From positions 84,787,208 to 84,851,207 of the forward strand of contig CM055271.1 of NCBI GenBank assembly GCA_029237695.1: DNA of 64,000 bases. Reading direction: 5' to 3'. This document shows, one piece after another, positions 33,643 through 44,605 of this stretch (positions within the stretch are counted from its first letter, which is position 1; the number at the start of each line of letters is the position of its first letter). A program made the position numbers and the translations under genes. Under the pieces are notes generated by a model, which was not told the origin of the DNA, searched no databases, and saw only the letters and a program-made list of their open reading frames with translations. Source of the stretch: Conchocele bisecta (lineage: Eukaryota > Mollusca > Bivalvia > Lucinida > Thyasiridae).

Positions 33643-34343
33643 TTCCAGCATTTGAAATAAATTCATCAAGAAAATGTGTTTATTTTTCGTTTTCTTAAGA
33701 ATTATTTTAACTGCGCCTGATGGTTACGGAAAGTAGTTCGGTGTGAGAGTTTACTGGGATATAAATTTTGGACAGAGACTTGCTACGGAATTGTTAGGGA
33801 ATTGTGTAAATATTTTTGTGCTGGAATTATACTATCATGTCTCCAGCCACCATGCTGGCACATTATTATGACCGAGAACAGGTTTTTATGTAGTCCTCAC
33901 TAATACACTGCCAATACTATGGTGTGATTGGATTTTACCTTTGGAGTACGGCTATAACTTTATGTTCACTTGTTGCATATTTTTTTCTGAATTTACTGAA
34001 CGTCAACCATGTAGACCCTGAACTGACTGCTCATCTCCTAGGTTGGTGCTACTACAGTGGAACCTCTCTAAACCGGACACCAAGAAAACACCTGATCTTA
34101 TTTCTGATGAGTTTCTTGGTCATTTAACTCGGGTGATACTGTCTGTTCGTGGTCGCATAGCACACAACTATGGCTCAGAATGATCAAATGCCTGATTTAC
34201 AGTGAAACCTCTCTAAGTTTTGTAAGAGTTTCTCAAATCACCTGTAATTTTCTGTTTGCCTTCAGGTAATTTCTTCATATTGCACACATGCATTACTTAG
34301 TAACAATACATCCTTCCACATTAATACAATTGTACTGATTGTT

Positions 34344-34378
34344 CGTCCGTCCGTCCGTCCGTCCGTCCGTCCGTCTGT
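34344..34378. repeat. (GTCC)n microsatellite
   Basis: About eight GTCC/GTCT units. The same motif follows many left-end hairpins in this window, but no hairpin precedes this one. Confidence 0.9.
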
Positions 34379-34706
34379 CTGTTTATTTCATGTTTCCAAT
34401 TTATATCACATCCATAGGAATATATATACTCCATATCGCATGTAAAGTTCCTTCAATGTATGTAAGCCATCAGAGGTACACTCGTATACATGATGTGAAT
34501 TCTCCATGTGATTTTGTACTTAAGAAGATATTAGATATTTCATGAATTTACAAAATTTGTAAATGAGTCTGAAGTTGATGAAATTTTCAGAGCAAATGCG
34601 GTAAATTTCATTAACATTCAACATCATGTACAGAAAATATCAGTTTATGTAAATATTTTTCCAGGAAAATCGCATCTTTTTACAAAATGGCATGGCATGT
34701 CATCAG

Positions 34707-35014
34707 TAGCTGATTTCATCAAGATTGCAAAGTATACTTATCTAGCAAAGTATACTTTGAGGGAGTAATCATTTATTTTCCAGAAATGCATTATTTTATG
34801 TAGAACTAACGGCTGCATATATTTGATGATTAAAAGTATGCAGAATTAGTATGCTAATTATAAATGTAGTACATTATCACAGCCAAAATGGCTGTGATAA
34901 TGTAATAAATTAAGTATAATCAAAATTAATAAATTTATCCTTAAATTGAAAATTTCTCCCTCAAAGTATACTTTGCTAGATGAGTATAATTTGCAATTTT
35001 TGTGAAATAGGCTA
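34707..35014. mobile_element. Palindromic MITE J, copy 2 (intact)
   Basis: The ends are TAGCTGATTTCATCAAGATTGC and GCAATTTTTGTGAAATAGGCTA. The centre is ACATTATCACAGCCA-AAA-TGGCTGTGATAATGT, a perfect 15-bp stem. AAAGTATACTTTG motifs flank each end, and GAGGGAG and CTCCCTC mark the arms. Confidence 0.88.
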
Positions 35015-35266
35015 CAAATCTATGACAAGACTGGTGTCATCTGCTGAATATATTTTTCAAAAATGTAAACGTGAGCAGAGATTATTCAAAACAAACTATT
35101 TATGACAGGTCTTAAATTCTGTTGTAATAGAATATTTTTTTAAAGGCATTGGCTCGCAGATCTGTCCAGGATGTGATAAAAACAGATTCAAAAAACAAAA
35201 TTAAGTTGTATCGTATTTCTGGACCCAAATATCACCTGAAAAAATATGGGATTTGGTAACACAATT

Positions 35267-35830
35267 GTATCCCCAGACAAAAGTGTGTGGGGGAGGTGGG
35301 GATACTATGTATTATACACCAACATTGTCCTCCGCAGACACTTCTTGTCCGGAGCACAACTCGAATACCCTTTGGAATATTTTCATGAAACTTCACACAT
35401 GCATAGGCCATGACCCAAATGTGTGTCAAGCATAAGAATGACAAATCTTGTCACTCTAATTTGGGAGTTATCTCCCTTTGTGTTTGTTTTTTTGTCCATT
35501 TGACTTGTCCAGAGCATAACTCTAACACCCTTTGGTATATTTTCATGAAACTTCACACATGCATAGACCACGACACAAAGGTGTGCTGCGCACATGGGTG
35601 ACAACTCTTGTCTCACTAATCTTTTAGTTATCTCCCTTTGTTATTTTTGCCCACTGAATTCTCATCACTCTTTGGAATATATTTATGAAACTTCACATAT
35701 GCATACACCATGACACAAAAGTGTGTTATGCGCAAGAATGACAACTCTTGCCACGCTAATTTTTTAGTTATTCTCCCTTTGTTTTTTTGTGTGCAATGAT
35801 GGGGTTATGACCAGTATCTACTTCAAGTAG
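35267..35830 (+). mobile_element. Tandem-cored element, GGGGATAC left hairpin
   Basis: GTATCCCC at 35267-35274 is complementary to GGGGATAC at 35298-35305. About three core units of 160 bp follow, with CATGAAACTTCACACATGCA and AGTTATCTCCCTTTG. I could not identify a confident right end. Confidence 0.65.
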
Positions 35831-35839
35831 CACACTCCT

Positions 35840-36000
35840 GTAGCCTGTTAACGATCTATATCGCTTGTTCGAACCATACTGTGTGTTTGATTGATGGAAT
35901 GGCGAACTGTTTGAATGGAGTCTGATCTGGATCTACACCGGTTGCAAAACCCATAAGCCCCATTTCTGCAGTCACAGCAATATCCCAAACTCCTTGGAAT
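35840..36000. mobile_element. Repeat E fragment
   Basis: It contains GATTGATGGAATGGCGAACTG, GGATCTACACCGGTTGC and AAGCCCCATTTCTGCAGTCAC, the right half of repeat E. Bases 36000-36890 beyond it hold AT-rich unique-looking sequence in which I recognise nothing. Confidence 0.6.
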
Positions 36001-37224
36001 TTTATCAAATAAAATGATGTATTTGATTTATACATGCAATTTTGCAGTTCATAAAGTAAAATCAAAAACATATTTATTATTGAGACTTCATCTGAGACGG
36101 TGCGTTTAAACAAGGTATTTATCACACAATGCATATATGAATGAACACAAGTTCTTTTGAATTTTATTGTAGTAAGTAATAATATCCTGTATATTGTATA
36201 TGATACTTATGTCAAGTGACTAGTCCTTGAAAACAACCTTAAATTACTGACATCAAGAATTTTAGGAAAACCTTCTTTACTGTTGTTTTGAGTTTTCGGG
36301 AATTGACACTTATGAATTGATATTTATGATTGATACAAACTAATAATTACTTCAATATCTATTGTATTCATTCGTACAAATACCATTTTATTATTTTATT
36401 ATGGCGGACATTTTTAATTGGTTATACGTACTCTCCACAAAACAGAATATCCCTACCATTTTGTACTGTCTCAGATTACTTCTAGCATTGTATGGTACAT
36501 AGTATTGTATTTACATACTCTTTAGAACGTGACGAAGGTTTTCTATAATAAAAATATCAATACAAACCCAATGTGCTTTGCTCGACCACGTTTCTGGTTG
36601 GCTGTTGAATATATGCCGATCCTAACTGTTCGTAAAATACTATATTTAGTTTGGAATTTGAGTTTGTCTGACGTCATGGAAAATTATTTGTATCGAGATG
36701 TGATATAAACATTCTATGCTGGTATACTGTTCATCACCCTAGTGTTGTTATTTTGGTGTGGCACCAAAATGATTGGTTAGGAAACTACGGGTAGTTTATA
36801 TTGGGCGTGATTAGTTTCGACTTATTACGACAGTCATTTTTCGACTAAGTGGCATTATACGACATATGCCAGATTGCTTGTTGACAATTTGTCGCACCTG
36901 CTTTAGCAGAAGACGTGACTATAAGGTCGCCACTTTCCCAAAATGTCAAAGTTTGTACAAGCTTCGTCATCATGGTATAACGTTATATGGTATGCTTCAA
37001 TGGACACTTGATATATGTGAGCATTTGGAACACACTTGACCTTTTTTACCTTCACATTTTTGCGGAAACAATTAGACATTTTTTTGTGTCAAAAGGTTTG
37101 TACAAGTTTCGTCATCATATATAACATTAATATTACTTGATGGATTGCTTCGATATTTGGACACTTGATTCATGTAAGCATTTGGAACACACTCGTGCCG
37201 TCGTTAACATGACCATGACCTTTT

Positions 37225-38513
37225 TATGCCCCCGCCACTGAATGGTGAGGGGGGCATATAGTGTTACCGGCGTCCGTACATCCGTCCGTCCGGGCAAACA
37301 TTGGGGGTTTAGGGGCAAGGGGGAGGAGCCTAAGAAAATAGAATACAATAGACTTAATCCGTATAGCGCCAAGTCCTTTGTAGTTTAGGGGCTATTCCTT
37401 TGATCTTTTAAAGTACAAATACCCCATAAACCCAAAATATTGGTACGTCCGTCCGTCCGTACGTCCCGAAACCTTAATGCTCGGGTAAATGGCTTATAAT
37501 TAATGGCTTATAATTTCTGTTTCCTTTCTCTGATCTGCTTCACATTTCACTGACGCATTGCTACAATGGTCCTCGACCACCCTGTGAAAAATCCACATTC
37601 GTCCCTCCCCGCTAAGCCCAGGGTCAAGGTCACAGACTTTGTGCGTTCGAAACCTTAACGCTCGTGTAAATGGCTTACAATTTCTGTTTCCTTGCTCGGA
37701 TCTGCTTCACATTTCACACACGCATTACTCCAATGGTCTGCTTCACATTTCACACTCCAATGGTCCCCTACCGCCCTGTGACAAATCCGTATTTGTCCCG
37801 CCCCCGCTAAGTCCAGGGTCAAGGTCACACAGGTTTGGTGTGTTCGAAACCTTAAAGCTCTGGTAAATGGCTTATAATTTGTGTTTCCTTGCTCGGATCT
37901 GCTTCACATTTCACACACACATTGCTCTAATGGTCCTCTACCACCCTGTGACAAATCCACAATCATCCCGCCCCCGCTAAGCCCAGGGTCAAGGTCACAT
38001 ACTTGGTGCAATTGAAACCTTGCACAGATCTGCTTGATATTTCTCACATGCATTGCTGTAATGGTCCTCTATTGCCCTGTGAAAAATCCATGATCGTCCT
38101 GCCCCTTCTAAGCCCAGGGTTGTCACATACTTGGTGCGTTTGAAACCTTAACGTTCGGGTAAATGTCTTATATTGTCTGTTTCCTTGCATGGATCTGGTT
38201 GATATTTCACACATGCATTGCTCTAATGGTCCTCTACCACCCTGTGACAAATCCACTATTGTCCCACCCCCGCTAAGCCCAGGGTCAATGTCACATACTT
38301 GGTGTGTTTGAAACTTGGGATAAGTGTCTTATAATGTCTGTTTCTTTGCATGGATCTGCTTGATATTTCACACACCCATTGCTCTGAAGGTCAGCTATTA
38401 TGCTGTGACAACAGATCCATGGTTCTCTGGCCCTCTGTGTTTGTTTTCAAATATGCCTCGTTTTCTTTGGCTGCCAGTGGGGGCATTCGTGTGCCGATAG
38501 GCCACATTTCTAG
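37225..38513 (+). mobile_element. Tandem-cored Helentron-like element c (GGGGGCAT family)
   Basis: The left hairpin at 37225-37258 pairs TATGCCCCC with GGGGGCATA. Unit-A-type repeats of about 170 bp follow, with CCCAGGGTCAAGGTCACA. The right arm GGGGGCAT is at 38479-38486, with a GTGTGCC-GATA-GGCCAC hairpin at 38489-38505 and the terminus CTAG at 38510-38513. It differs from element b by the same T-to-C change in all arms. Confidence 0.87.
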
Positions 38514-38552
38514 TTTATCTTGACATGGTTGTGGAAACACTTTGCCATTTTT

Positions 38553-39817
38553 GTCCCGCCTGCTTTAGCAGAAGCGGGACATAGGCATAGCTTTTCCGTC
38601 GGCGTCGTCAGCGTGGGAGGCGGCGTCAACATTTCATGTTAAGTTTTTGCGTTTCGCTCAGTTTCCAGAAAACTAAGTCCTACAACCTCCATACTTGGTA
38701 TACATCAATACTGTAGTGTAACGATCTCACACAGAGGGAGGCCATGTGACCTTGACCTAGTTTTCATGATTCAATAACCTACTTTTCACATGCATTCAAC
38801 GTTAAGTTTTTGCGTCTAGCTCTGTTTCTCAAACTTAACGCTCGGGTCAATTCATTGTAACTTCTGTTTCCCTCAATGGAATGCTTCAATATTCCATACA
38901 TGCATTTGTAACAACATCCCACATCATTCTACAGAAAGCCCATGGTGCCCGCTAACCCCAAAGGTCAAGGTCACTGACTTTGAAATTTCCGGGTTTGGAA
39001 AACTTAACGCTCGGTTTAATTTATTACAACTTCTGTTTCCCTTGATGGAATGCTTCGGTATACATCAACACTGTGGTGTAACCATCTCGCACAGAGGGAG
39101 CTCATGTGACCTTGGCCTAGTTTTCATGGTTCATTGACCTACTTTTCACATGCATTCAACATTAAGTTTTTGCATTTAGCTCAGTTTCCGGAAAACTATA
39201 AGTTCTACGACCTCCAAACTTGGTATACATCAACACTGTGGTGTAACCATCTCACACAGAGGGAGCCCATGTGACCTTGGCCTAGTTTTCATGGTTCATT
39301 GACCTACTTTTCACATGCATTCAACATTAAGTTTTCGCATTTGGCTATGTTTCTAAAACTCAACGCTCATGTTAATTCGTTGTAACTTCTGTTTCACTCA
39401 ATGGAATGCTTTAATATTCCATAAATGCATCTGAAACAACATCCCACATCATTCTGCAGAAAGCCCATAATGGACGCTAACCCGAAAGGTCACGGGCTTA
39501 GAAAATTCCGGGTTTGGAACACCGGCATGAATCTACAGAAAGCCCATGGTGCCCGCTAACGTCAAGGTCAAGGTTACGGGCTTAGAAAATGCTCAGTTTT
39601 GAAAACTTAACGCTTGGGTTAATTTATTGTAACTTCTGTTTCCCTTGATGGAATGTTTTAATATTTCATACATGCATTTGTAAGAACATTCTGCATCATC
39701 TGCAGAAAGTTCATGGTTTCCGATAACCCCAAGGTCAAGGTCGCAGACTTCAATAATGTCTAGTATAGAAATTTAGCATCGGTCCCAGGAGATACATGTC
39801 GATGGCGGCATTCTTGT
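38553..39817 (+). mobile_element. Tandem-cored element d (GCGGGAC left hairpin)
   Basis: The left hairpin at 38553-38580 is GTCCCGC+CTGC, loop TTTA, GCAG, AA bulge, GCGGGAC. Core repeats carry TTAACGCTCGGGTTAATT, ATGGAATGCTT, GAAAGCCCATGGTGCCCGC and AAGGTCAAGGTCA. The right end is decayed. I see GGCGGCATTCTTG near 39804-39816 but no clean arm copy. Confidence 0.72.
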
Positions 39818-39867
39818 TTTTGTTTAGCTGTGTTTGTTGGAAAATAAGTGTTTTGGTTTCAGTTTAT

Positions 39868-40156
39868 TATCCCCTCTCGTAGCAAAAAGGGGATATAGGG
39901 ATACAAAAGTTGTCTGTTCGTCCGTCTGTCCATCACAAAAATTAACATTGGGGTTAATCTGCAATAACTTCAGTTTCCTTGATGGAATGATTTAATATTT
40001 CATAGGTGCATTTGTAACATCATCCTGCATCATTCTACAGAAAGCGAATGGTGCCAGCTAACCCCAAGGTAAAGGAATTAGAAAATGTTTGGTTTCGAAA
40101 ACTTTACACTTCATTATAACTTCTTTCCCTCAATGGAATGCTTTAATATTTCATAG
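39868..40156 (+). mobile_element. Tandem-cored element e (AGGGGATA left hairpin), truncated
   Basis: The left hairpin at 39868-39895 pairs TATCCCCT with AGGGGATA. A GTCCGTCTGTCC tract and one to two core units follow. At 40157 it fuses to a GTGAGCT-family element that lacks its own left arm, through a short shared ATAGGTG. Confidence 0.7.
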
Positions 40157-41534
40157 GTGAGCTATTGTTACCGCAATGTGTCCGTCCGTCCGTCCGTCCG
40201 TCCGTCCGTACGTGAACATTTTCAAACGTCTTCTCCTCGGTAACCATTGGGCCTATAGTCACCAAACTTCATGGTCATGGTATTTAGGTAGGGGGATTAC
40301 AAAATTGTTCAAATGACGTCATTACGTAATCCAAGATGGCCGCCGTCTAAAAATAGCACAAATTCTTCAAAAATCTTCTCAAGAACCGACAACCGGATTT
40401 CGACAAAACTTGGTAGGAATGATCGATGTACAATGCTCTTTCAAAGTTGTTAAAATGGTGACCACGGGGTCAACAAATATTTGACCTAATATGGTCATGT
40501 CGTATATCAAATCGAAGGTATCAACGAGGCGATCACTCTGGGGCATTTTTTGTCGAAATCGGATGGTTATGTCATCCAAGATGGTCGCCGAAAGGTCAAA
40601 AGGTCGTACTTTTATTAGAGATTTCAAAATTCTTCTTCACATGAACCGCTTGGCCCATGGTAACCAAACTTAAAAGTTATCGTTCATGGGTGAAGCCTTT
40701 TCAGATTTATAAAATGGAGGTCATCGCTAATCCAAGATGGCCGCCGTCTAAAAATAGCATAAATTCTTTAAAAAATCTTCTTCTCGTGAACTGCTAGCCA
40801 GATTTCGACAAAACTTGGTAGGACTGATAGATGTACAATGCTCTTTCAAAGGTGTTAAAATGGTGACCCCGGGGTCAAAAATGGGTGTGGCCCGTGGGGT
40901 CAAATTGGGTGAAATTTTATTTTTGACCGAATATGGTAATGTAGAAATCAAATCAAATGTATCAAAGAGGCGATCGCTCTGGTACATTTTTTGTCGAAAT
41001 TGGATGATCATGTCATCCAAGATGGCCACCGAAAGGTCAAAAGGTCGTTCTTTTAATAAATATTTCAAACGTCTTGTTTTCGTGAACCGCTTGGCCGATA
41101 TTGGCCAAACTTCACGGTAATGGATATTGGGTCAAGCCTTTTCATTTTTGTTTAAATGGTGGTCATCGCGAACTGCCAGGCCGATTTTTACGAAACATGG
41201 TATGAATGATCGATATTTAACGCTGGTTCAGATTCCTTCAAATGGTGGACCCCGTGTCAAAAATGGGCGGGGCAGGAGGGGTCAAGTAGGGGTCAAATGT
41301 GACATTTGACCGAATATGGTGATGTCATATATCAAATCGAACGTATCGACGAGACGGTCACTCTGGAGCTTTTTTTTGTCGAAATCAGGTAATTACGTCA
41401 TCCGAGATGGCCGCCGAAAGGTCAAAAGGTCGTTCTTTCTATATAGATTACAAACATCTTCTTCTCGTGAACCACTTGGCCAATATTGGCCAAACTTCAC
41501 AGTAATGGTCAGTGGGTCAAGCCTTTTCATTTTT

Positions 41535-41975
41535 TGTCGCGCCTGCTTTAGCAGAGGCGCGACTATAGTCAGCGCTTTTTCCGTCGTTAAATGCGTTAAA
41601 GTTATTGTTTTTTCACAATATCTCTTTAACCCCTTGCCAGACATTGATAATATTTCATATCAATGTTTGTCTAGGGATGATGCTTCATTATGCACACCCC
41701 CACATCCAAAGTCTGAAGGTCAAGTTCATTTATTTACTTGTAATGTTCGCCGGTTTTGTAACAGAAATGCGTTAAAGTTATTGTTGTTTCACAATATCTC
41801 TTTAACCCCTTGCCAGACTTTGATAATATTTCACATCAATGTTTGTCTAGGAATGATGCTTCATTACGCACACCCCCACATCCAAATTTTGAAGGTCAAG
41901 GTAATTTATTTACTTGTAATGTTCACGGTCAAATGCCTCGGCAGGCGCGACACAGCTTCCGTGGCGGAATTCTTG
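41535..41975 (+). mobile_element. GCGCGAC-family Helentron-like element, copy 1
   Basis: The left hairpin at 41536-41563 is GTCGCGC+CTGC, loop TTTA, GCAG, AG bulge, GCGCGAC. Two core units of about 178 bp (unit D) contain TCACAATATCTCTTTAACCC and AAGGTCAAG. The right arm GCGCGAC is at 41945-41951, with hairpin TTCCG-TGG-CGGAA at 41957-41969 and the terminus CTTG at 41972-41975. The flanks join to restore the host core unit. Confidence 0.87.
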
Positions 41976-42211
41976 TGTTAAAATGATGGTCATCGCGAAA
42001 TCCAAGATGGCCGTTGTTGAAAAGTAGGTCAAATTTTCAAAAAATCTTCTCACGAACCGCCAGGCTGATTTCGACGAAGCTTGATTTGAATCGTCAATAG
42101 TTAACGATGTTTCAGATTCCTTCAAAGGTGGCCCCCTGTAGCCGATTTCATCAACATTGCAAAGTATACTTTAGTAGCAAAGTATACTTTGAGGGAGAAA
42201 TTTTCAATTGT

Positions 42212-43016
42212 TGTCGCGCCTGCTTTAGCAGAAGCGCGACTATAGTCGTCGTATTTTCAGTCGTCGTCGTCCTCGTCGTCCGCGTCGTCGTCCGCGTCGT
42301 CGTCCGCGTCGTCGTCCCCGCCCATCGTCGTCCGCGTCGTCGTCCGCGGCGTCGTCCGCGTCGTCCGCGTCGTCCGCGTCGTCCGCGTCGTCCGCGTCGT
42401 CCGCGTCGTCCGCGTCGTCCGCGTTGTCCGCGTCGTCCGGTTTTTTTGTAAGGCAAATGCGTTAAAAGTTTTTTCACAATATCTCTTTAACCCCTTGCCA
42501 GCTAGACACTGATAATATTTCACATCAATGTTTGTCTACGGATGATGCTTCATTACGCACACCCCCACATCCAAATTATCAAGGTCAAGGTCATTTATTT
42601 ACTTGTAATGTTCACCGGTTTTGTAACAGAAATACATTAAAGTTATTGTTTTTTCACAATATCTCTTTAACCCCTTGCCAGACACTGATAATATTTCATA
42701 TCAATGTTTGTCTAGGAATTATGCTTCATTACGCACACCCCCACATCCAAATTTTGAAGGTCAAGGTCATTTATTTCCTTGTAATGTTCACCGGTTTTGT
42801 AACAGAAATCCGTTAAAGTTATTGTTTTTTCACAATATCTCTTTAACCCCTTTCCAGACATTGATAATATTTCACATCAATGTTTGTCTACGGATGATGC
42901 TTCATTATACACATGCCCACATCCAAATGCTGAAGGTCAAGGTAATTTATTTACTTGTAATGTTCACGGTCAAATGCCTCGGCAGGCGCGACACCGCTTC
43001 CGTGGCGGAATTCTTG
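42212..43016 (+). mobile_element. GCGCGAC-family Helentron-like element, copy 2
   Basis: The left hairpin at 42213-42240 is GTCGCGC+CTGC, loop TTTA, GCAG, AA bulge, GCGCGAC. A (GTCGTCCGC)n tract, three D units, arm GCGCGAC at 42986-42992, hairpin TTCCG-TGG-CGGAA at 42998-43010 and terminus CTTG at 43013-43016 follow. Confidence 0.88.
42253..42438. repeat. (GTCGTCCGC)n GC-rich tandem repeat
   Basis: A 9-bp or 12-bp motif of GTC and CGC triplets repeats about 18 times. It leaves long open frames on both strands (Arg-Arg-Pro on one, Thr-Arg-Thr or Gly-Arg-Arg on the other). I take these as artefacts of stop-free composition. A shorter copy is at 50421-50492. Confidence 0.93.
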
Positions 43017-44375
43017 TATGATAAATTTATTAATTTTTTATTATACTGAATTTATTACATTATCACAGCCAATTTGGCTGTGATAATGTAATAAATTCAG
43101 TATAATAATTCTGCATACTTTTAACCATGAAATATATGCATTTGTTAGTTCTGTATGAAATAATGCATTTCAGGAAAAATAAATGATTGCTCCCTCAAAG
43201 TATACTTTGCTAGTAAAGTATACTTTGCAATGTTGATGAAGTAGGCTACAGGTCAAAAAGGACGGGACAGGAGGGGTCAAGTAGGGGTCAAATTTCACAT
43301 TGGACCGAATATGGTCATGTCATATATCATTTCGAAGGTATGGATGAAACGATCACTTAGGAGCATTTTTTATCGAAATCAGATGATTAGAGAATCAAAG
43401 GTGGCCGCCGAAAGGTCAAAACGTTGTTTATTATTTTATTAGAGATTTCAAACGTCTTCTTCATACAAACCGCTTGGCCATTGGTAACAAACTTCGCAGT
43501 TATGGTACATTGGTAAAGCCTTTTCAGTTTTGTTAAAATGGCGGTCATCGTTAATCCAAGATGGCGGCCATCTAAAAATAGCACAAAATTAAAAAAAAAT
43601 ATTGTTCTCACGAACCACCTGACCTGATTTCTACAAAACTTGGCAGAAATGATTGATGTACAATGCTTTTTCAAATTTGTTAAAATGGTGACCCCTGGGT
43701 CAAAAATGGGGTCAAATAGGGGTCAAATTTCATTTTTGACGGAATATGGTCTTATAATATATCAAATCAAAGGTATTGATGAGGCGATCGCTGTGGTGCT
43801 GTTTTCATAGAATCGGATGATTACATCATCCAAGATGGCCGCCGAAATGTCAAAATGTTGTTATTTTATTAGAGATATCAAATGTCTTCTTCATACAAAC
43901 CGCTTGGCCATTGGTGGCCAAACTTCGCAGTTATGGTTCATTGGTAAAGCCTTTTCAGTTTTGTTAAAATGGCGGTCATTGTTAATCCAAGATGGCCGCC
44001 GTCTAAAAATAGCATAAATTCTTAAAAAATCTACTCGCGAACCACCAGACCGAATTTCGACTAAACTTGACAGGAATGATCGATGTACAATGCTTTTTCA
44101 AAGCTGTTAAAATGTTGACCTCTGGGTCTAATAGGGGTCAACTTTTTTACGGAATATGGTATAATACATAAAATCTAAGGATTGCAATAAAAAGTAGGCT
44201 GGAAGCATCCTGTTGTGGTCTCCAAACCTCTCAAAGTTGTGTAAGATATATCTGTACATATCGCGAGACAACTCCTACCCTGGTGACTCCTGGTGAAAAA
44301 ATTCCACTCGCCCAGCTGGGCAAGTACAAAAAAAAATACTTGCCCAGGTCAAAAAGTTACTTGCCCAGTATTTTT

Positions 44376-44605
44376 ATACGACCGTTTTTAAAAAACGGTA
44401 CGTATTATGTTTTACCGCACGGCGGGCAGGTGGGCGGGCGGGCGGGCGGCTGAAGAAAAAGCGCATAGTTCGTGTACACAACTCCTCCGAAACCGTTCAG
44501 TCAATCGATCTGAAACTATACACACGTCTTCTACACATATTGAAGATGTGCACCTTGGTGTTTTTATGCCGAAAAAATATTTTTTAACAAAAATATCGCC
44601 TTTTT
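44376..44605 (+). mobile_element. Left part of a unit-H element, CGTAT hairpin
   Basis: The hairpin at 44376-44405 opposes ATACG and CGTAT and pairs CCGTTTTT with AAAAACGG. A GGGCGGGC tract and one unit H follow (TGTACACAACTCCTCCGAAA, CACACGTCTTCTACACATAT, GAAGATGTGCACCTTGG). It is interrupted at 44605 by the GTGAGCT element and continues at 46702. Confidence 0.7.

Larger units (their letters stand above)
42139..43248. mobile_element. Palindromic MITE J, copy 3, split by a GCGCGAC element
   Basis: The ends are TAGCCGATTTCATCAACATTGC and GCAATGTTGATGAAGTAGGCTA. The J centre ACATTATCACAGCCA...TGGCTGTGATAATGT is at about 43056-43090. The insertion at 42212-43016 lies in its left arm. Confidence 0.85.
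40157..44190 (+). mobile_element. GTGAGCT-family tandem-cored element, left-truncated, with nested elements
   Basis: It starts in the right arm GTGAGCT, then TATTGTTACCGCAATGTG and (GTCC)n at 40180-40208. Core units follow with CCAAGATGGCCGCCG, GGTAGGAATGATCGATGTAC and GTGACCCCGGGGTCAAAAATG. It is interrupted by a GCGCGAC element (41535-41975) and by MITE J carrying a second one (42139-43248). No right end is visible before 44190. Confidence 0.72.

Noticed and set aside
34053..34215. Tigger-like MITE suggested by ACAGTGGAACCTCTCTAAACC at 34053 and ACAGTGAAACCTCTCT near 34200
   Set aside because: Both ends point the same way and I could not find a convincing opposite terminus, so boundaries cannot be given.
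42107..42523. Arg-Pro and Thr-Arg repeat frames resembling nucleic-acid-binding proteins
   Set aside because: They come from the CGTCGTCCG tract, which lacks stop codons in several frames, inside a non-coding element.
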